The notes: a model not told the origin generated them from the sequence alone. 64,000 nucleotides of DNA from Pseudomonas sp. PDM18 (GCF_014852585.1 NZ_JACVBX010000008.1:186001-250000); one strand, 5' to 3'; counted from the stretch's first letter, positions 17,625 to 26,834 are shown. Numbers and translations: made by a program.

Positions 17625-18152
17625 TCAGGCGCGCCAGCCGTCATTGCCGCTCAGCGCCGAGAGCTGGCTGAGCGGGACCCGGATGCGTTGTTCGCGTTGC
17701 AATAGGTTGAGCAGGATCAGGGCGCGTTCGGTGCCGTCGTCGCAGAGGAAGATGGCCTCCACTTCGCATTCGCCAGAACACTTCAGGCGCACGACCTGAC
17801 CTTCGTGGAAGCCACTGGAGGGCCGCTCGGGCATCGCCGCCAGGCGCTCGCGGATGCCGTCCACCAGGTCGTCGGCCACCGCCAGCGGCTGCGCGCCGAA
17901 GCTGACGATGCGCGCAACGCCGCGAGTGGAGCGGATCGGGAACCAGTTGTCGTGCTGCTGATCGAGGCGGATGAACAGATAGCCGGGGAACAGCGGCTGC
18001 GGCCGGCTGCCCTGCTTCACCACCGGGCGGTAGCAGGAGAAGCCCTGGCGACCGAGGTTCTCCTCGGCGCGCAGTTCCTGGTGCGGTTTGGTCTGGATCA
18101 GGTACCAGCGATACTGCGCGGCTTGCAGGCCAACGCTGACAGCGGAATTCAT
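17625..18152 (-). CDS. rfaH: RfaH/NusG-family transcription antitermination factor
   Basis: The 175-residue protein has an N-terminal NGN domain (YRWYLIQTKPHQELRAEENLGRQGFSCYRPVV, then PLFPGYLFIRLD) and a C-terminal KOW-type domain (FHEGQVVRLKCSGECEVEAIFL). Length and spacing fit NusG paralogues such as RfaH, UpxY and LoaP, which load on RNA polymerase at an ops site and suppress termination in long operons. The start codon overlaps the wbqC stop (ATGA). It is the seventh gene of the transcript it would control, and candidate ops elements lie in the operon leader at 26738 and 26825. Action on this operon is an inference. Confidence 0.88.
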   Translation of the reverse strand: MNSAVSVGLQAAQYRWYLIQTKPHQELRAEENLGRQGFSCYRPVVKQGSRPQPLFPGYLFIRLDQQHDNWFPIRSTRGVARIVSFGAQPLAVADDLVDGIRERLAAMPERPSSGFHEGQVVRLKCSGECEVEAIFLCDDGTERALILLNLLQREQRIRVPLSQLSALSGNDGWRA

Positions 18153-18898
18153 GATTCGTACTCCCCAAGAAGATCGGTCGAGGGAGCGGGTCGCTCCAGG
18201 GTGTAGCGGCCTAGCAACCGCTGCATCTCGTCCGGTGGGTTGAACATCAGCACGTCGATGATCGACAGGCTGGGGACGAAATCCGGGCTGAACTGGGGGT
18301 AGCTCAGCTCGTCCATGCGCAGGAACTGCAGCTCCAGGCCATGGGCCTGGAACACGTCGGGCGAGTACAGGTGGCGGCCGCCCTCGGGGTTCAGGTAGAC
18401 GTCGCCGCCGCTCTGCTTCACGGCCTCGATCAGACGCTGGTCGCGGCCGATGTCCTCGGCCAGCTCCAGCTCCGAGGCCCGCACCATCGGCGTGTCGATG
18501 CCGATGTAGTGGCAGATGCGGCGGATCGAGTGCTCGGCGAAGTGCGACAGGTTGCGCTCGGGGTGCTCGAGGATTTCCTCCAGCAGCGGCATCACCTGCT
18601 CGTAGCACGGCGCGCGGTGGTAGGCATGGCGGATGGTGTGCAGCAGCCGCCGGTTGCTCAGCTGCATCTGCTCGCTCAGCCTGCGTTCGTTGATCGCCTG
18701 GGTCTGCGAGCCCTGCTCCAGGGGAAAGCTGAACTGCCAGATCTTCCCGCCGACCAGCAGGCGATTGCGGTTGATCCACCCACGCCGGGTGTACTGCAGA
18801 CTGTCGCCGAGAATGAACAGGCCGCTCGCGGCGATCAGCTGGAAGTACCCCAGGTAGGGGAACAAGTACGGCTGCATGAGGCTGACGATATGGACCAT
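18149..18898 (-). CDS. WbqC-family protein
   Basis: The 249-residue protein opens MVHIVSLMQPYLFPYLGYFQLIAAS and continues with QYTRRGWINRNRLLV and YLNPEGGRHLY, the conserved blocks of the WbqC family (PF08889). Members are found in O-antigen and antibiotic clusters that handle amino sugars or acylated sugars; the exact reaction is not established, and an acyl- or aminoacyl-transfer role has been suggested for some. It lies between wzc and rfaH. Its presence together with the DegT aminotransferase supports an amino-sugar-bearing repeat unit. Confidence 0.85.
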   Translation of the reverse strand: MVHIVSLMQPYLFPYLGYFQLIAASGLFILGDSLQYTRRGWINRNRLLVGGKIWQFSFPLEQGSQTQAINERRLSEQMQLSNRRLLHTIRHAYHRAPCYEQVMPLLEEILEHPERNLSHFAEHSIRRICHYIGIDTPMVRASELELAEDIGRDQRLIEAVKQSGGDVYLNPEGGRHLYSPDVFQAHGLELQFLRMDELSYPQFSPDFVPSLSIIDVLMFNPPDEMQRLLGRYTLERPAPSTDLLGEYES

Positions 18899-18926
18899 GG
18901 CTGCATCCTTTCCCTAGATTCCCTTT

Positions 18927-21140
18927 TCAGTCCTTGGCGTCGTAGCGGTAGGCGTAGGCGCCGTAGTCGTATGCCGCCGTCGAAGCCTTGCGTTTCACAC
19001 CGTTGAGGATGGCGCCCTGCAGGTGGATGCCGCTCTGCGCCAGGCGCCGCCGCGCGGTGTCGATCTCGCTCGCCGGGCTCTGGCCGAAGCGCGTCACCAG
19101 CAGGCAGATGCCGCACAGCCGACCGACCAGGGCCGCGTCGGTCACCGCCAGCACCGGCGGGGTGTCGACTATCACCAGGTCGTACATCGACGAGGCATCG
19201 CGCAGCAGCTGGGCGAAGTTGTCGTGCATCAGCAGCTCGGACGGGTTCGGCGCGGCGAAGCCGCAGGAGATGAAGTCCAGCTCCGGCACCTCGGTAGGCA
19301 GGATCACTTCGCTCAGCGGACGGTGCGAACTCAGCGCGTCGGACAGGCCGTGACGCGGCGTCAGGCCGAATACCCGGTGCAGGTAACCCTTGCGCATGTC
19401 GGCGTCGATCAGCAGGGTGCGCAGGCCCGATTGCGCAACGATGGCCGCGAGGTTGCTGGAGACGAACGACTTGCCGGCGCCCGGCGCCGGGCTGGTGAGC
19501 ATCACCACGTTGTTGCGCGCTTCGAGCAGGGCGAAGTGCAGGTTGGTGCGCAGGCTGCGGATCGCCTCGTTGGCCAGGTCGCCGGGGGCGGACGCGGCGA
19601 GCAGCTTGGGCGTATGGCCGAGGACATCGCTCTTGCGTTCCTTCTCCAGGCGCTCCTGCTGCCGCGAGTAGGGAACCGCGGCGAGCACGGAGAGGCCCAG
19701 CTGTTCGATCGCTTCGGGATTCTCCACGCCACGGTAGAAGGCCTGGCGCAGGAACAGGATGGCGAGGGCGACGCAGAAGCCGAGCAGGGTGGCGAGCAGC
19801 ACGATGACCTTGCGCATGGGCTTGGCCGGCTGCTCGACGTTGGCCTGGGCGGTGTCGATCACTCGCACGTTGCCGATGGTGCCGGCGCGAATGATGTCCT
19901 GCTCCTGGGCCTTGTTCAGCAGGCTGGTGTAGGTCTGCCGGGTGACCTGCATGTCACGGGACAGGCGCAGCAATTCCTGCTGGGTGGCCGGCAGGGTCTG
20001 GATGCGTTTCTGCAGTTGCGCCTTGCGGTCCTGCAGGCTGCTGACCTGCTTGAGCAGGGCCTGGTAGGTCGGGTGAGTCGGGGTGTAGAGGCGATCGTAC
20101 TCGTCGCGCTTGAGCTTGAGCTCGGAGAGCTGGTTGTCGATACCCACTACCTGGTCCAGGACGCCGCGGGTCTCGACGCTGATGTCGGCAGACTTGGCGG
20201 TAGTCTGGTAGGCGTTATACGCAGCTTCGGCCTTTTCCAGATCCATGCGCACCACCGGCAACTGCGAGCGCAGGAACTGCAGGCGCTGGGAGGCTTCGGC
20301 GGAGCTGCGTTCGACGTTCTGCAGTACGTAGAGGTGGCTGATCTTGTCGAGGATGCGGTCAGCCTGCTGCGGGCTCGGATCTTCCAGGGTCATGTAGATG
20401 ATCCCCGAGTCCTTGCCGGCCTCGACCACCTTGAGCAGCTTCTGGTAGTTCAGGGTGGTGGTCAGCAGGCGGTTCTTCGCCACGATGAATTCGGTGCCGG
20501 GCCGCGCCACCAGTTCGTCCACCTCGATGCTGAAGCCCTTTTCCAGCACCGGCTTCTTCAGCTCGCCGCGCAGGATCAGTTGATCGTCGGCATTGAGCAG
20601 GTGGTAGGCGTCGCCGCCATCGGCCACCAAGGTCAGCGGCTCGCCGAGGTACTCCTCCGGCACATCGAGGGAGAACACCTTGATCTGCTCGCCACCCCAG
20701 CCATAGGAACCCATGCCCAACCAGGGTGCGGACAGGGCCTCACCGGCCTCGGGCTTGTAGCGCCGCGCCAGGTAGTCACCGATCAGCGGCAGGTGCTTGG
20801 GCTTGGCGATGATATCCAGCTTCAGCAGCTCGACCGCCTTGCCGAGTACCGCGCGGGATTTCAGCAGCTCGATCTCGGTGGCGGCGATGGACACGGAGTC
20901 CGGGCGGTTGATCACCTCCGGCGTGCCGTTCAGACCGTTCTTCTTCTGCTCGATCTGGATCATCGCGCCGGAGACGTAGATCGGCGTGGCGATCACCGCG
21001 TAGAAGAGCCCGAGTACGGCGAACAGGCCGGTGACAGCCAGGATCATTTTCTTGTGATCGAACAGCAGGCGCAGCAGGCCTGCAACGTCGATGCGGGTGT
21101 CCTGGAGCGTTTCCAGGGACGAGCGGGGCATGACACTCAT
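18927..21140 (-). CDS. wzc: Polysaccharide co-polymerase / bacterial tyrosine kinase, Wzc-like
   Basis: The 737-residue inner-membrane protein has an N-terminal Wzz segment with a first transmembrane helix (MILAVTGLFAVLGLFYAV). A periplasmic coiled-coil region spans about residues 90-430, and a second helix (VIVLLATLLGFCVALAILFL) precedes the cytoplasmic BY-kinase domain. Walker A (PAPGAGKS, near residue 555), Walker A-prime (LLIDADMRKG) and Walker B (LVIVDTPP) are intact. The C-terminus has a tyrosine cluster (AYDYGAYAYRYDAKD), the usual autophosphorylation tail. Wzc controls chain length and export with Wza. No separate Wzb phosphatase gene is seen in the cluster. Confidence 0.94.
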   Translation of the reverse strand: MSVMPRSSLETLQDTRIDVAGLLRLLFDHKKMILAVTGLFAVLGLFYAVIATPIYVSGAMIQIEQKKNGLNGTPEVINRPDSVSIAATEIELLKSRAVLGKAVELLKLDIIAKPKHLPLIGDYLARRYKPEAGEALSAPWLGMGSYGWGGEQIKVFSLDVPEEYLGEPLTLVADGGDAYHLLNADDQLILRGELKKPVLEKGFSIEVDELVARPGTEFIVAKNRLLTTTLNYQKLLKVVEAGKDSGIIYMTLEDPSPQQADRILDKISHLYVLQNVERSSAEASQRLQFLRSQLPVVRMDLEKAEAAYNAYQTTAKSADISVETRGVLDQVVGIDNQLSELKLKRDEYDRLYTPTHPTYQALLKQVSSLQDRKAQLQKRIQTLPATQQELLRLSRDMQVTRQTYTSLLNKAQEQDIIRAGTIGNVRVIDTAQANVEQPAKPMRKVIVLLATLLGFCVALAILFLRQAFYRGVENPEAIEQLGLSVLAAVPYSRQQERLEKERKSDVLGHTPKLLAASAPGDLANEAIRSLRTNLHFALLEARNNVVMLTSPAPGAGKSFVSSNLAAIVAQSGLRTLLIDADMRKGYLHRVFGLTPRHGLSDALSSHRPLSEVILPTEVPELDFISCGFAAPNPSELLMHDNFAQLLRDASSMYDLVIVDTPPVLAVTDAALVGRLCGICLLVTRFGQSPASEIDTARRRLAQSGIHLQGAILNGVKRKASTAAYDYGAYAYRYDAKD

Positions 21141-21171
21141 GGACTTCCATCCTCCATTGAGGTGGCGCGGC

Positions 21172-22101
21172 TCAGCGCGCCGAAATCGGGTTCAGCCGCT
21201 TGAGCAGGTTGGCGCCGTGGTTGCCGATCAGCAGCAGGAAGGCCTGCACCTTGCGCATGGGCGAGACGGCGGCCATGGACATCCGGCAGACCTGCATCAG
21301 GAAGTACTCGTTGAGCTCCTGGTTGCCCAGGCGCTGGTAATAGCGCGCCAGGCAGTAGTAGGTGTGCAGGGTCATCTGCTGCTGCACGCGATCAGCCTGC
21401 ATGGAGAAGATCCCGCCCTGATGCACGCGGTAAGCCGCCGGGCGGATTTCCTCGATGAAACGGCCCTTGCCATAGGCGCCCAGCAGCGACCACCAGCACA
21501 GGTCGACCATGCGCGTGGTGCGCAGCTCCTCCGGCATCTCGGTGAGGACATTGCGGAAGCAGGTGGTGAGGGTGGAGATCGGCCGCGCCTGTTGCAGCTC
21601 CAGGCGGCTGGCGTCGCGGCGGTACTTGCCGGTGAGCTGCCGGGGCTTGATCACGCCGTCCTCGTTGTAGGTGTAGGCGTCGTGGTAGGTGATCACGTAG
21701 TCCGGGTTCTGCTCCAGGAAGTCGACCTGGATCTGCAGCTTGCGCGGGTCGGTCCAGAAGTCGTCACCTTCGCAGTAGGCGATGTAGCGGCCACGGCATT
21801 TCCTGAACACCGGCAAACCGTGGGAGACGCCCTTGGAGTACTGGTTTTCCTTGTGGAAGATCGGCTTGATGATGTGCGGGTAGCGCGCGGCGTAATCGGC
21901 GATCAGCTCGCTGGTGCCGTCGTTGGAGGCGTCGTCGTTGACCAGCACTTCAAAGCGGAAGTCGGTGACCTGCTCCAGGAAGCTGTCCAGCGTGCGGCCG
22001 ATGTAGTTCACCTGGTTGTAGGCCAGGCAGACGATGCTCAAAAGAGGCTTGGGGTCTTCCGGCCAGTTGGAGAGGATCTGCAGCTCGGAGCGGATATCCA
22101 T
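21172..22101 (-). CDS. GT2-family glycosyltransferase
   Basis: The 309-residue GT-A protein begins MDIRSELQILSNWPEDPKPLLSIVCLAYNQVNYIGRTLDSFLEQ. It contains VLVNDDASNDGTSELI and YIAYCEGDDFWTDPRKL, the two metal and nucleotide-binding motifs of the family. It starts 2 nt after the wzx stop codon. It should add a sugar to the lipid-linked repeat unit. A longer upstream start would overlap wzx heavily and lacks resemblance to the family, so this ATG was chosen. Confidence 0.88.
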   Translation of the reverse strand: MDIRSELQILSNWPEDPKPLLSIVCLAYNQVNYIGRTLDSFLEQVTDFRFEVLVNDDASNDGTSELIADYAARYPHIIKPIFHKENQYSKGVSHGLPVFRKCRGRYIAYCEGDDFWTDPRKLQIQVDFLEQNPDYVITYHDAYTYNEDGVIKPRQLTGKYRRDASRLELQQARPISTLTTCFRNVLTEMPEELRTTRMVDLCWWSLLGAYGKGRFIEEIRPAAYRVHQGGIFSMQADRVQQQMTLHTYYCLARYYQRLGNQELNEYFLMQVCRMSMAAVSPMRKVQAFLLLIGNHGANLLKRLNPISAR

Positions 22102-22103
22102 GT

Positions 22104-23624
22104 CTAGACACTCGGCTTGTGGGACGGTTTGAACAGGCGCAGCAAAGCCGGGGCAGAGCCCGCGCCAACGAGGAACAGGGTGATCAGGCCGCACACGGCC
22201 AGCGCCACCAGCAGCCACAGCCGCTCGCCGGAGCGGGCCAGCAGCGCGTAGAAGGGCTCGCTGAGCAGCAGGCCGGCGGCGCTGAGCGCGGCGATCTGCA
22301 GGGTGTCGCGCAGCCACGGGCCATGCAGGCCGGGAGCGAAGGCGTGGTGCACGATCGCTGGCCAGATCAGGAACGACACCAGGCGCAGGCCGAACCAGCA
22401 CAGCGCCACGCCGAGCACGCCATAGAGGTAGGCGCTGGCGATCACCAGCGGCACGGTCACCAGGGTGGAGATGACCGTGTACCAGACGTGCATGCGCAGC
22501 AGGCCGTGGGCGTATTGCAGGTAGAACTGGAAGCTGGCCACCGCCAGCAGGCCTGAGCCGAGTACGTACCAGGCCAGGATCGGCCGGCACCAACTGGCGG
22601 CCACGGCATCGCCGCTCCAGGCCAGAACCAGGTCATGACCATGAGCGGCGATCACCGCGACCATCGGGAACAGCAGCACACAGACGAAGCGGTTCGCCTT
22701 CAGATAGAGCTGCTGCATGTCTTCGTGGCGTTGTTCGGCGACCAGCACGGTCATGCGCGGCAGCAGTGACTGCGCCAGCGGATTGACCAGCGTGAGGACG
22801 CCGCCGGAAATCAGCGCCACCAGGGAGAAGTAGCCGTACTGCTGCAATGGCAGCAGGTTCGACAGCAAGACCTTGTCCAGCTGAGTGAGCACGATCCACA
22901 GGCAGGACGTGAAGGACATGCCCAGTGCAAAGGGCAGCACCGGGCGTACCGTGTCCCAGCAGAAGCGGGTCAGCAGACGCACGTCCATCCACAGGTAAGC
23001 CTTGCCGCCCAGCAGTAGCGCCTCGATCAGCGATACCGCCACTTGGAACTGGAAGAACACCAGCGGATCCTGGCTGACCTGCGCCACCAGCAGTAGGCCG
23101 CCGAAATAGCGCAGGGTGGTGATGACGACGTTCACCGCGTTGATGAAACCGTGCAGCTCCTGCCCCTGCAGCGCGCTGCGGTACAGGGTGGCGTACAGCC
23201 GCAAGGCCACCAGCAGACCCATGAGGCTGATGCACTGCGCGACCAGCTCGGGCGAGAGTTGCTGTACGTTGAGCCACTGCCCGGCCACCCAGTTGCTGCC
23301 GCCCCAGACCGCCAGGCTGCTGAGGACAGTCAACGGCAGCAGGATCAGCTCGAAGGAACGCAGCAGGCGGGCATGGGCCTGTTCTTCGCCACTCACGCCG
23401 CGGCCGTGGGCAACCTGGCGCACCAGCGCCGGCGACAGGCCCATGTCGAGCAACAGCAGCCAGCTCTGCAGCACCGCGAAAAAGCCGATCAGCCCGTAGG
23501 CCTCGGCCCCGAGGTGGCCGAGGTAGAACGGCTGGATCAGGATGCCGATGACGATGGCGTACGCCTGCCCCGCGTAATTGAGCAGGGTATTGCGGACCAT
23601 CGACAGCGAGCGTGCGGTGCGCAT
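22104..23624 (-). CDS. wzx: Oligosaccharide flippase, Wzx-like
   Basis: The 506-residue protein is almost entirely hydrophobic with about 12-14 predicted membrane helices. Its first segment, NTLLNYAGQAYAIVIGILIQPFYLGHLGAEAYGLIGFF, is typical of the MOP-superfamily polysaccharide flippases (RfbX/Wzx). It would move the completed lipid-linked repeat unit to the periplasmic face for the Wzy-like polymerase. It lies directly after the DegT gene (10-nt gap) and before a glycosyltransferase gene. Confidence 0.9.
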   Translation of the reverse strand: MRTARSLSMVRNTLLNYAGQAYAIVIGILIQPFYLGHLGAEAYGLIGFFAVLQSWLLLLDMGLSPALVRQVAHGRGVSGEEQAHARLLRSFELILLPLTVLSSLAVWGGSNWVAGQWLNVQQLSPELVAQCISLMGLLVALRLYATLYRSALQGQELHGFINAVNVVITTLRYFGGLLLVAQVSQDPLVFFQFQVAVSLIEALLLGGKAYLWMDVRLLTRFCWDTVRPVLPFALGMSFTSCLWIVLTQLDKVLLSNLLPLQQYGYFSLVALISGGVLTLVNPLAQSLLPRMTVLVAEQRHEDMQQLYLKANRFVCVLLFPMVAVIAAHGHDLVLAWSGDAVAASWCRPILAWYVLGSGLLAVASFQFYLQYAHGLLRMHVWYTVISTLVTVPLVIASAYLYGVLGVALCWFGLRLVSFLIWPAIVHHAFAPGLHGPWLRDTLQIAALSAAGLLLSEPFYALLARSGERLWLLVALAVCGLITLFLVGAGSAPALLRLFKPSHKPSV

Positions 23625-23634
23625 GATCGTCCCC

Positions 23635-24729
23635 TTACACCGCGACGGCGACGCGGCCGCTTTCCAGCAGCAGCACTTCGATCACCGCGCGCTGGACCTC
23701 CTGCGGCAGGCCCGGGTACAGCGGCAGGCAGAGGATGCGCTGGCTCAGCTCGCGGGACAGCACTTGCGGCACCTGCGGGGCGAGGTAGTAGAGGGTATCC
23801 AGCGACGGGTAGAAGTAGCGCCGCGGGTTGACCCCGATCTCGTTCAGCGCGGTGCGCACGCGCAGCACCTGGGCCTCGTCGCGCAGGCCGATGGGGTAGT
23901 AACTGTTGTTCAGCCGCGCGTAGCTCTCGCTGGCCTGCAGGTCGTAGTAACCGCTGAGCGCGGCGGTATAGCGGGCGGCGATCTCCTCGCGCTGGGCGAG
24001 GATGCTGTCGATATCGTCGAGCACGCACAGGCCCATGGCGGCGGAGAACTCGTTGAGCTTGGCGTTGATCCCCAGGCCGACGATCTGGTCGACGCCGGCG
24101 ATGCCGAAGTTGCACATCAGGCGGATCTGCTTCGCCAGCTCGTCATCGGAGGTGACGATGGCGCCGCCCTCGATGGTGTGGAACAGCTTGGTGGCATGAA
24201 AGCTCAGGGTGGTGGCATCACCCCAAGCCAGCACCGACCGGTCGCGGTAGCGCGAACCGAAGGCATGGGCGCCGTCGTAGATCACTTTCAACTGGTTGCG
24301 CTGGGCCACCGCCTGAATCTCCTCCACCGCACAGGGATTACCGAACACGTGGGTGGCGACGATGGCGGTGGTATCCGGCGCAAGGCTGGCTTCGATGCGC
24401 GCAGGGTCGAGGTTCCAGGTCCGCGGGTCGATGTCGGCGAAGCGCGGGCGGATGCTCTCCCACTGCAGCGTGCTGCTGGTGGCAACGAAGCTGAAGGGGG
24501 TGGTCACGGCACTGCCGGTCACGCCCAGGGCCCGGTAGGCCACTTGCAGGGCAATGGTGCCGTTGTTGGTCAGAATCACATGACGAACGCCGAAGTAGTC
24601 CTGCAGGCGCTCTTCCAGTTCCGTGACGAAGGGGCCGTGGTTGGTGATCCAGCCGGAGGCATAGATCTGGTCCACGTAGGCCTTGAACTTGTCCGGGTTG
24701 CCCAGGTAGGTCTTGGTCACATTGATCAC
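23635..24729 (-). CDS. DegT/DnrJ/EryC1 family sugar aminotransferase
   Basis: The 364-residue PLP enzyme starts MINVTKTYLGNPDKFKAYVDQIYASGWITNHGPFVTELEERL. It has LTNNGTIALQVAYRALG in the phosphate-binding region and SFHATKLFHTIEGG, where the Lys near residue 180 is the expected PLP lysine. This version of the motif is the one seen in VioA/FdtB/QdtB-type transaminases acting on dTDP-ketosugars. RmlA in the same operon would supply dTDP-glucose, but no 4,6-dehydratase is present here. It probably makes an amino sugar for the repeat unit. The exact sugar is unknown. Confidence 0.87.
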   Translation of the reverse strand: MINVTKTYLGNPDKFKAYVDQIYASGWITNHGPFVTELEERLQDYFGVRHVILTNNGTIALQVAYRALGVTGSAVTTPFSFVATSSTLQWESIRPRFADIDPRTWNLDPARIEASLAPDTTAIVATHVFGNPCAVEEIQAVAQRNQLKVIYDGAHAFGSRYRDRSVLAWGDATTLSFHATKLFHTIEGGAIVTSDDELAKQIRLMCNFGIAGVDQIVGLGINAKLNEFSAAMGLCVLDDIDSILAQREEIAARYTAALSGYYDLQASESYARLNNSYYPIGLRDEAQVLRVRTALNEIGVNPRRYFYPSLDTLYYLAPQVPQVLSRELSQRILCLPLYPGLPQEVQRAVIEVLLLESGRVAVAV

Positions 24730-24786
24730 GGTCGCATCCCTCTCTTGGATGGAAAGTCCGTTAGCTGTCGAGCCGGCGCGCGCCGC

Positions 24787-26196
24787 TCAACCCAGCGCCG
24801 ACAGCGCGAAGGGCGCGTCGTCGATGTCGTTATCCACGGGATGCGCCGCTCGAGACGCGCGGCTGGCCAGGTGTTCCTGCAGGGCCTCGATGACCCGGCC
24901 GCTGGCGTCGTTGTGGAACTGCCAGACGCCGTAGATACGGCTGTCAAAGGAACGCTCGCTACCCAGCATCGGGTTGGCCGCAAGACCGGAGCCGAGGCCG
25001 AAGCTGTAGAGACCAGGAATCGGCCGGCCGGTGTGATCGCGCAGGCAGCCGGCGGCGTCGGAGTCCAGCCCGCCCTTGCTCTCGCGCACCTGCAGCGGCT
25101 CGCCGTTGGCGCGGCGCAGGGCCGGCAGGCACGGCTGGTAGCCAATGGCCTGGACGAACACACCGTCGTCGCTGCAGCACTGCTCCAGACGCTCGCGCAC
25201 GGCGGGTGAGCGATCTTCCAGGCACAGCAGTTCGACCTTCACCCGGGTGCCGCTGACCACGCCGTTGGAGAGCACGTCGGTGCCGACCTGGTGGGCACGG
25301 TAGCGCAGACCGCCGGAGCGGTTGACCCTCCCGGATACCGGGCAGACATCCATGCCCTCGTCCACCCCATAGCCGGCCGCACGAGCCTCCTCGACGCTCT
25401 CGAAGAACAGGCGGATCGGCGCACGGTGCAGCAAGGTGATCTGCTCGAGGCCCAGGCAGTCCAGGGCGCAGGCGAGGTTGTCGAGGATCGAGAAGGCGCT
25501 GTGGGAACCGCCGACCACGGTGAAGCGGGTGCCCGGGGTCACCCGGTCGCCGAACAGTTCCACCAGCTCGGCGGCGTTCAGGCTCAGCAACGCGTCGGAG
25601 GAGTAGACCGTGGGGCCATCGTGGGACAGGTGCAGGTCCTGCTCGGCCAGGCTCCAGTTCAAGTACTCGCGGTTCTGCCGGCCGCCCAGGTTCATCACCA
25701 GCGCGCCTGCGTCAATCTGCGCGGTGTGGGAGCCGCTACGCAGCGCCAGCTGGAAGCTGCCGTCGTCCAGTGCGGTGATTTTTTCGATACGCGTACCCAG
25801 CGCCACTTCGACACCCAGGTGCTCGGTGACGTAGCGCATGAACAGCGTCGAGGCGTGCGCCAGCAGCTCGCCCACTTGCGTGAGCATCGGCGCGCCATGC
25901 GGGTCGTTCTGCAGGGCACGGAACGCGCGGGAATGCGCCAACGGCGCAAAAATGGGCAACAACGCCGGATCACGCAGGCAGTCGAGGAACACGTCGCCCA
26001 CCGAGTTGGCGGTGATGTGGTAATCCCCCAACCGGCCGCGGCCGACCGCCAGCGCAGCGTCCACGACCAGCAGGCCATCGCGGGCGAGGCTCGCCAGCGC
26101 ACCGGTCTTGTAGGCGTTGAACAGGAAGCCCATGCCTGCCGGGCCGGCACCGCCGACCACACAGGCATAGTTGGAACGAAGCGATTGCTCGGCCAT
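24787..26196 (-). CDS. FAD/NAD(P)-binding oxidoreductase of unknown substrate
   Basis: The 469-residue protein opens the operon. GGAGPAGMG (residues 15-23) is an FAD-binding Rossmann motif, and FTVVGGSHSAFSILDNL (about residue 227) is a second dinucleotide site. The C-terminal GLYSFGLGSGLAANPMLG resembles the closing FAD-contact segment of lysine/ornithine N-monooxygenase-like and related flavoproteins. It is unusual as the first gene of a polysaccharide cluster. With the DegT and WbqC genes it may prepare a modified amino sugar or its substituent, for example by N-oxidation or ketosugar oxidation. This function is inferred from context only. The membrane is not involved; no signal peptide is visible. 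Confidence 0.7.
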   Translation of the reverse strand: MAEQSLRSNYACVVGGAGPAGMGFLFNAYKTGALASLARDGLLVVDAALAVGRGRLGDYHITANSVGDVFLDCLRDPALLPIFAPLAHSRAFRALQNDPHGAPMLTQVGELLAHASTLFMRYVTEHLGVEVALGTRIEKITALDDGSFQLALRSGSHTAQIDAGALVMNLGGRQNREYLNWSLAEQDLHLSHDGPTVYSSDALLSLNAAELVELFGDRVTPGTRFTVVGGSHSAFSILDNLACALDCLGLEQITLLHRAPIRLFFESVEEARAAGYGVDEGMDVCPVSGRVNRSGGLRYRAHQVGTDVLSNGVVSGTRVKVELLCLEDRSPAVRERLEQCCSDDGVFVQAIGYQPCLPALRRANGEPLQVRESKGGLDSDAAGCLRDHTGRPIPGLYSFGLGSGLAANPMLGSERSFDSRIYGVWQFHNDASGRVIEALQEHLASRASRAAHPVDNDIDDAPFALSALG

Positions 26197-26375
26197 CAGC
26201 CTTGACTCCCAGCGCGGCGGGGCGCGCGGCTCTCGTGAGGCCGGCGCTGTCGGCCGGCAGGGTGGCAGCGCTCGCGCCGGAATTCCGTCACTCGCGGCGC
26301 AGCCGCCGTCGCGCGGACCTTCTTCGGGAAGGTCGCGGGAGTCAGTTCGGAATGGATGGCGAACGCCTGCAGGAG

Positions 26376-26419
26376 AACTTCGGCAGATGGCCGAAGTTGC
26401 TGTTTCAGGAATGAAACAG
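26376..26419 (-). other. Tandem RNA hairpins in the operon leader
   Basis: A 9-bp stem AACTTCGGC/GCCGAAGTT with a 5-nt loop (26376-26398) and an 8-bp stem CTGTTTCA/TGAAACAG with a 4-nt loop (26400-26419) lie side by side about 180 nt upstream of the first gene. Neither is followed by a T run on the minus strand, so they are not ordinary terminators. They may be pause or protein-binding structures. Confidence 0.6.
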
Positions 26420-26737
26420 AGTGCGTCTGGCGCGGACCTGATTCAGCGGAAAGTTCATGGTTGTTACACCCGGACTTACAACTTGAGAGAGGGGCATAAC
26501 AAAATCTCGAACTAACAAAATTAGCTCGACTAACCTTCTTATTAACGCCACGGGGATTGGCGTCAAACTTCCGCAGTTTCAGCAGCGAAACACTTCCCGC
26601 CTGGGAAGCGTCGTTCTTTTTGCTTGAAAGGGCGGACTTGGAAGTTCCGTCACTTTGTATTCTTCCAGCGGCCATCGTCACTCACTCCAGTCCAGGAGGT
26701 GCTCTACGCCGGGCCAACTTTAAAATTCGAAGACAAG

Positions 26738-26747
26738 GCTACCGCCC
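26738..26747 (-). promoter_or_regulatory. ops-like element, downstream copy
   Basis: On the minus strand the sequence reads GGGCGGTAGCCTTG, which includes GGCGGTAGC, the core of the ops element bound by RfaH (E. coli GGCGGTAGCGTG). It is 87 bp downstream of a second copy. The motif is short and the same 10-mer also occurs by chance elsewhere (18025-18034, plus strand), so position and duplication carry the argument. Confidence 0.6.
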
Positions 26748-26824
26748 GAGTTCGAATGACCCGATTCGATTAACGACAATCAACTGTTCGTCCCTGGAGT
26801 GGCCGTTACTTTTCGCTGGGCAAA

Positions 26825-26834
26825 GCTACCGCCC
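26825..26834 (-). promoter_or_regulatory. ops-like element, upstream copy
   Basis: On the minus strand this copy reads GGGCGGTAGCTTTG, differing by one base from the copy at 26738 over 14 nt. It would be transcribed about 195 nt after the predicted start site. RfaH family proteins recognise this core in the non-template strand of the paused polymerase. Confidence 0.6.

Noticed and set aside
18025-18034. A further GGGCGGTAGC match on the plus strand within the rfaH gene
   Set aside because: It lies in antisense orientation to the operon and inside coding sequence, so it is taken as a chance match. It shows that the short motif alone is not proof.
19023-21203. Long open frame on the plus strand opposite wzc
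   Set aside because: It is antisense to a well-supported Wzc gene with intact Walker motifs and has no ribosome site or family match.
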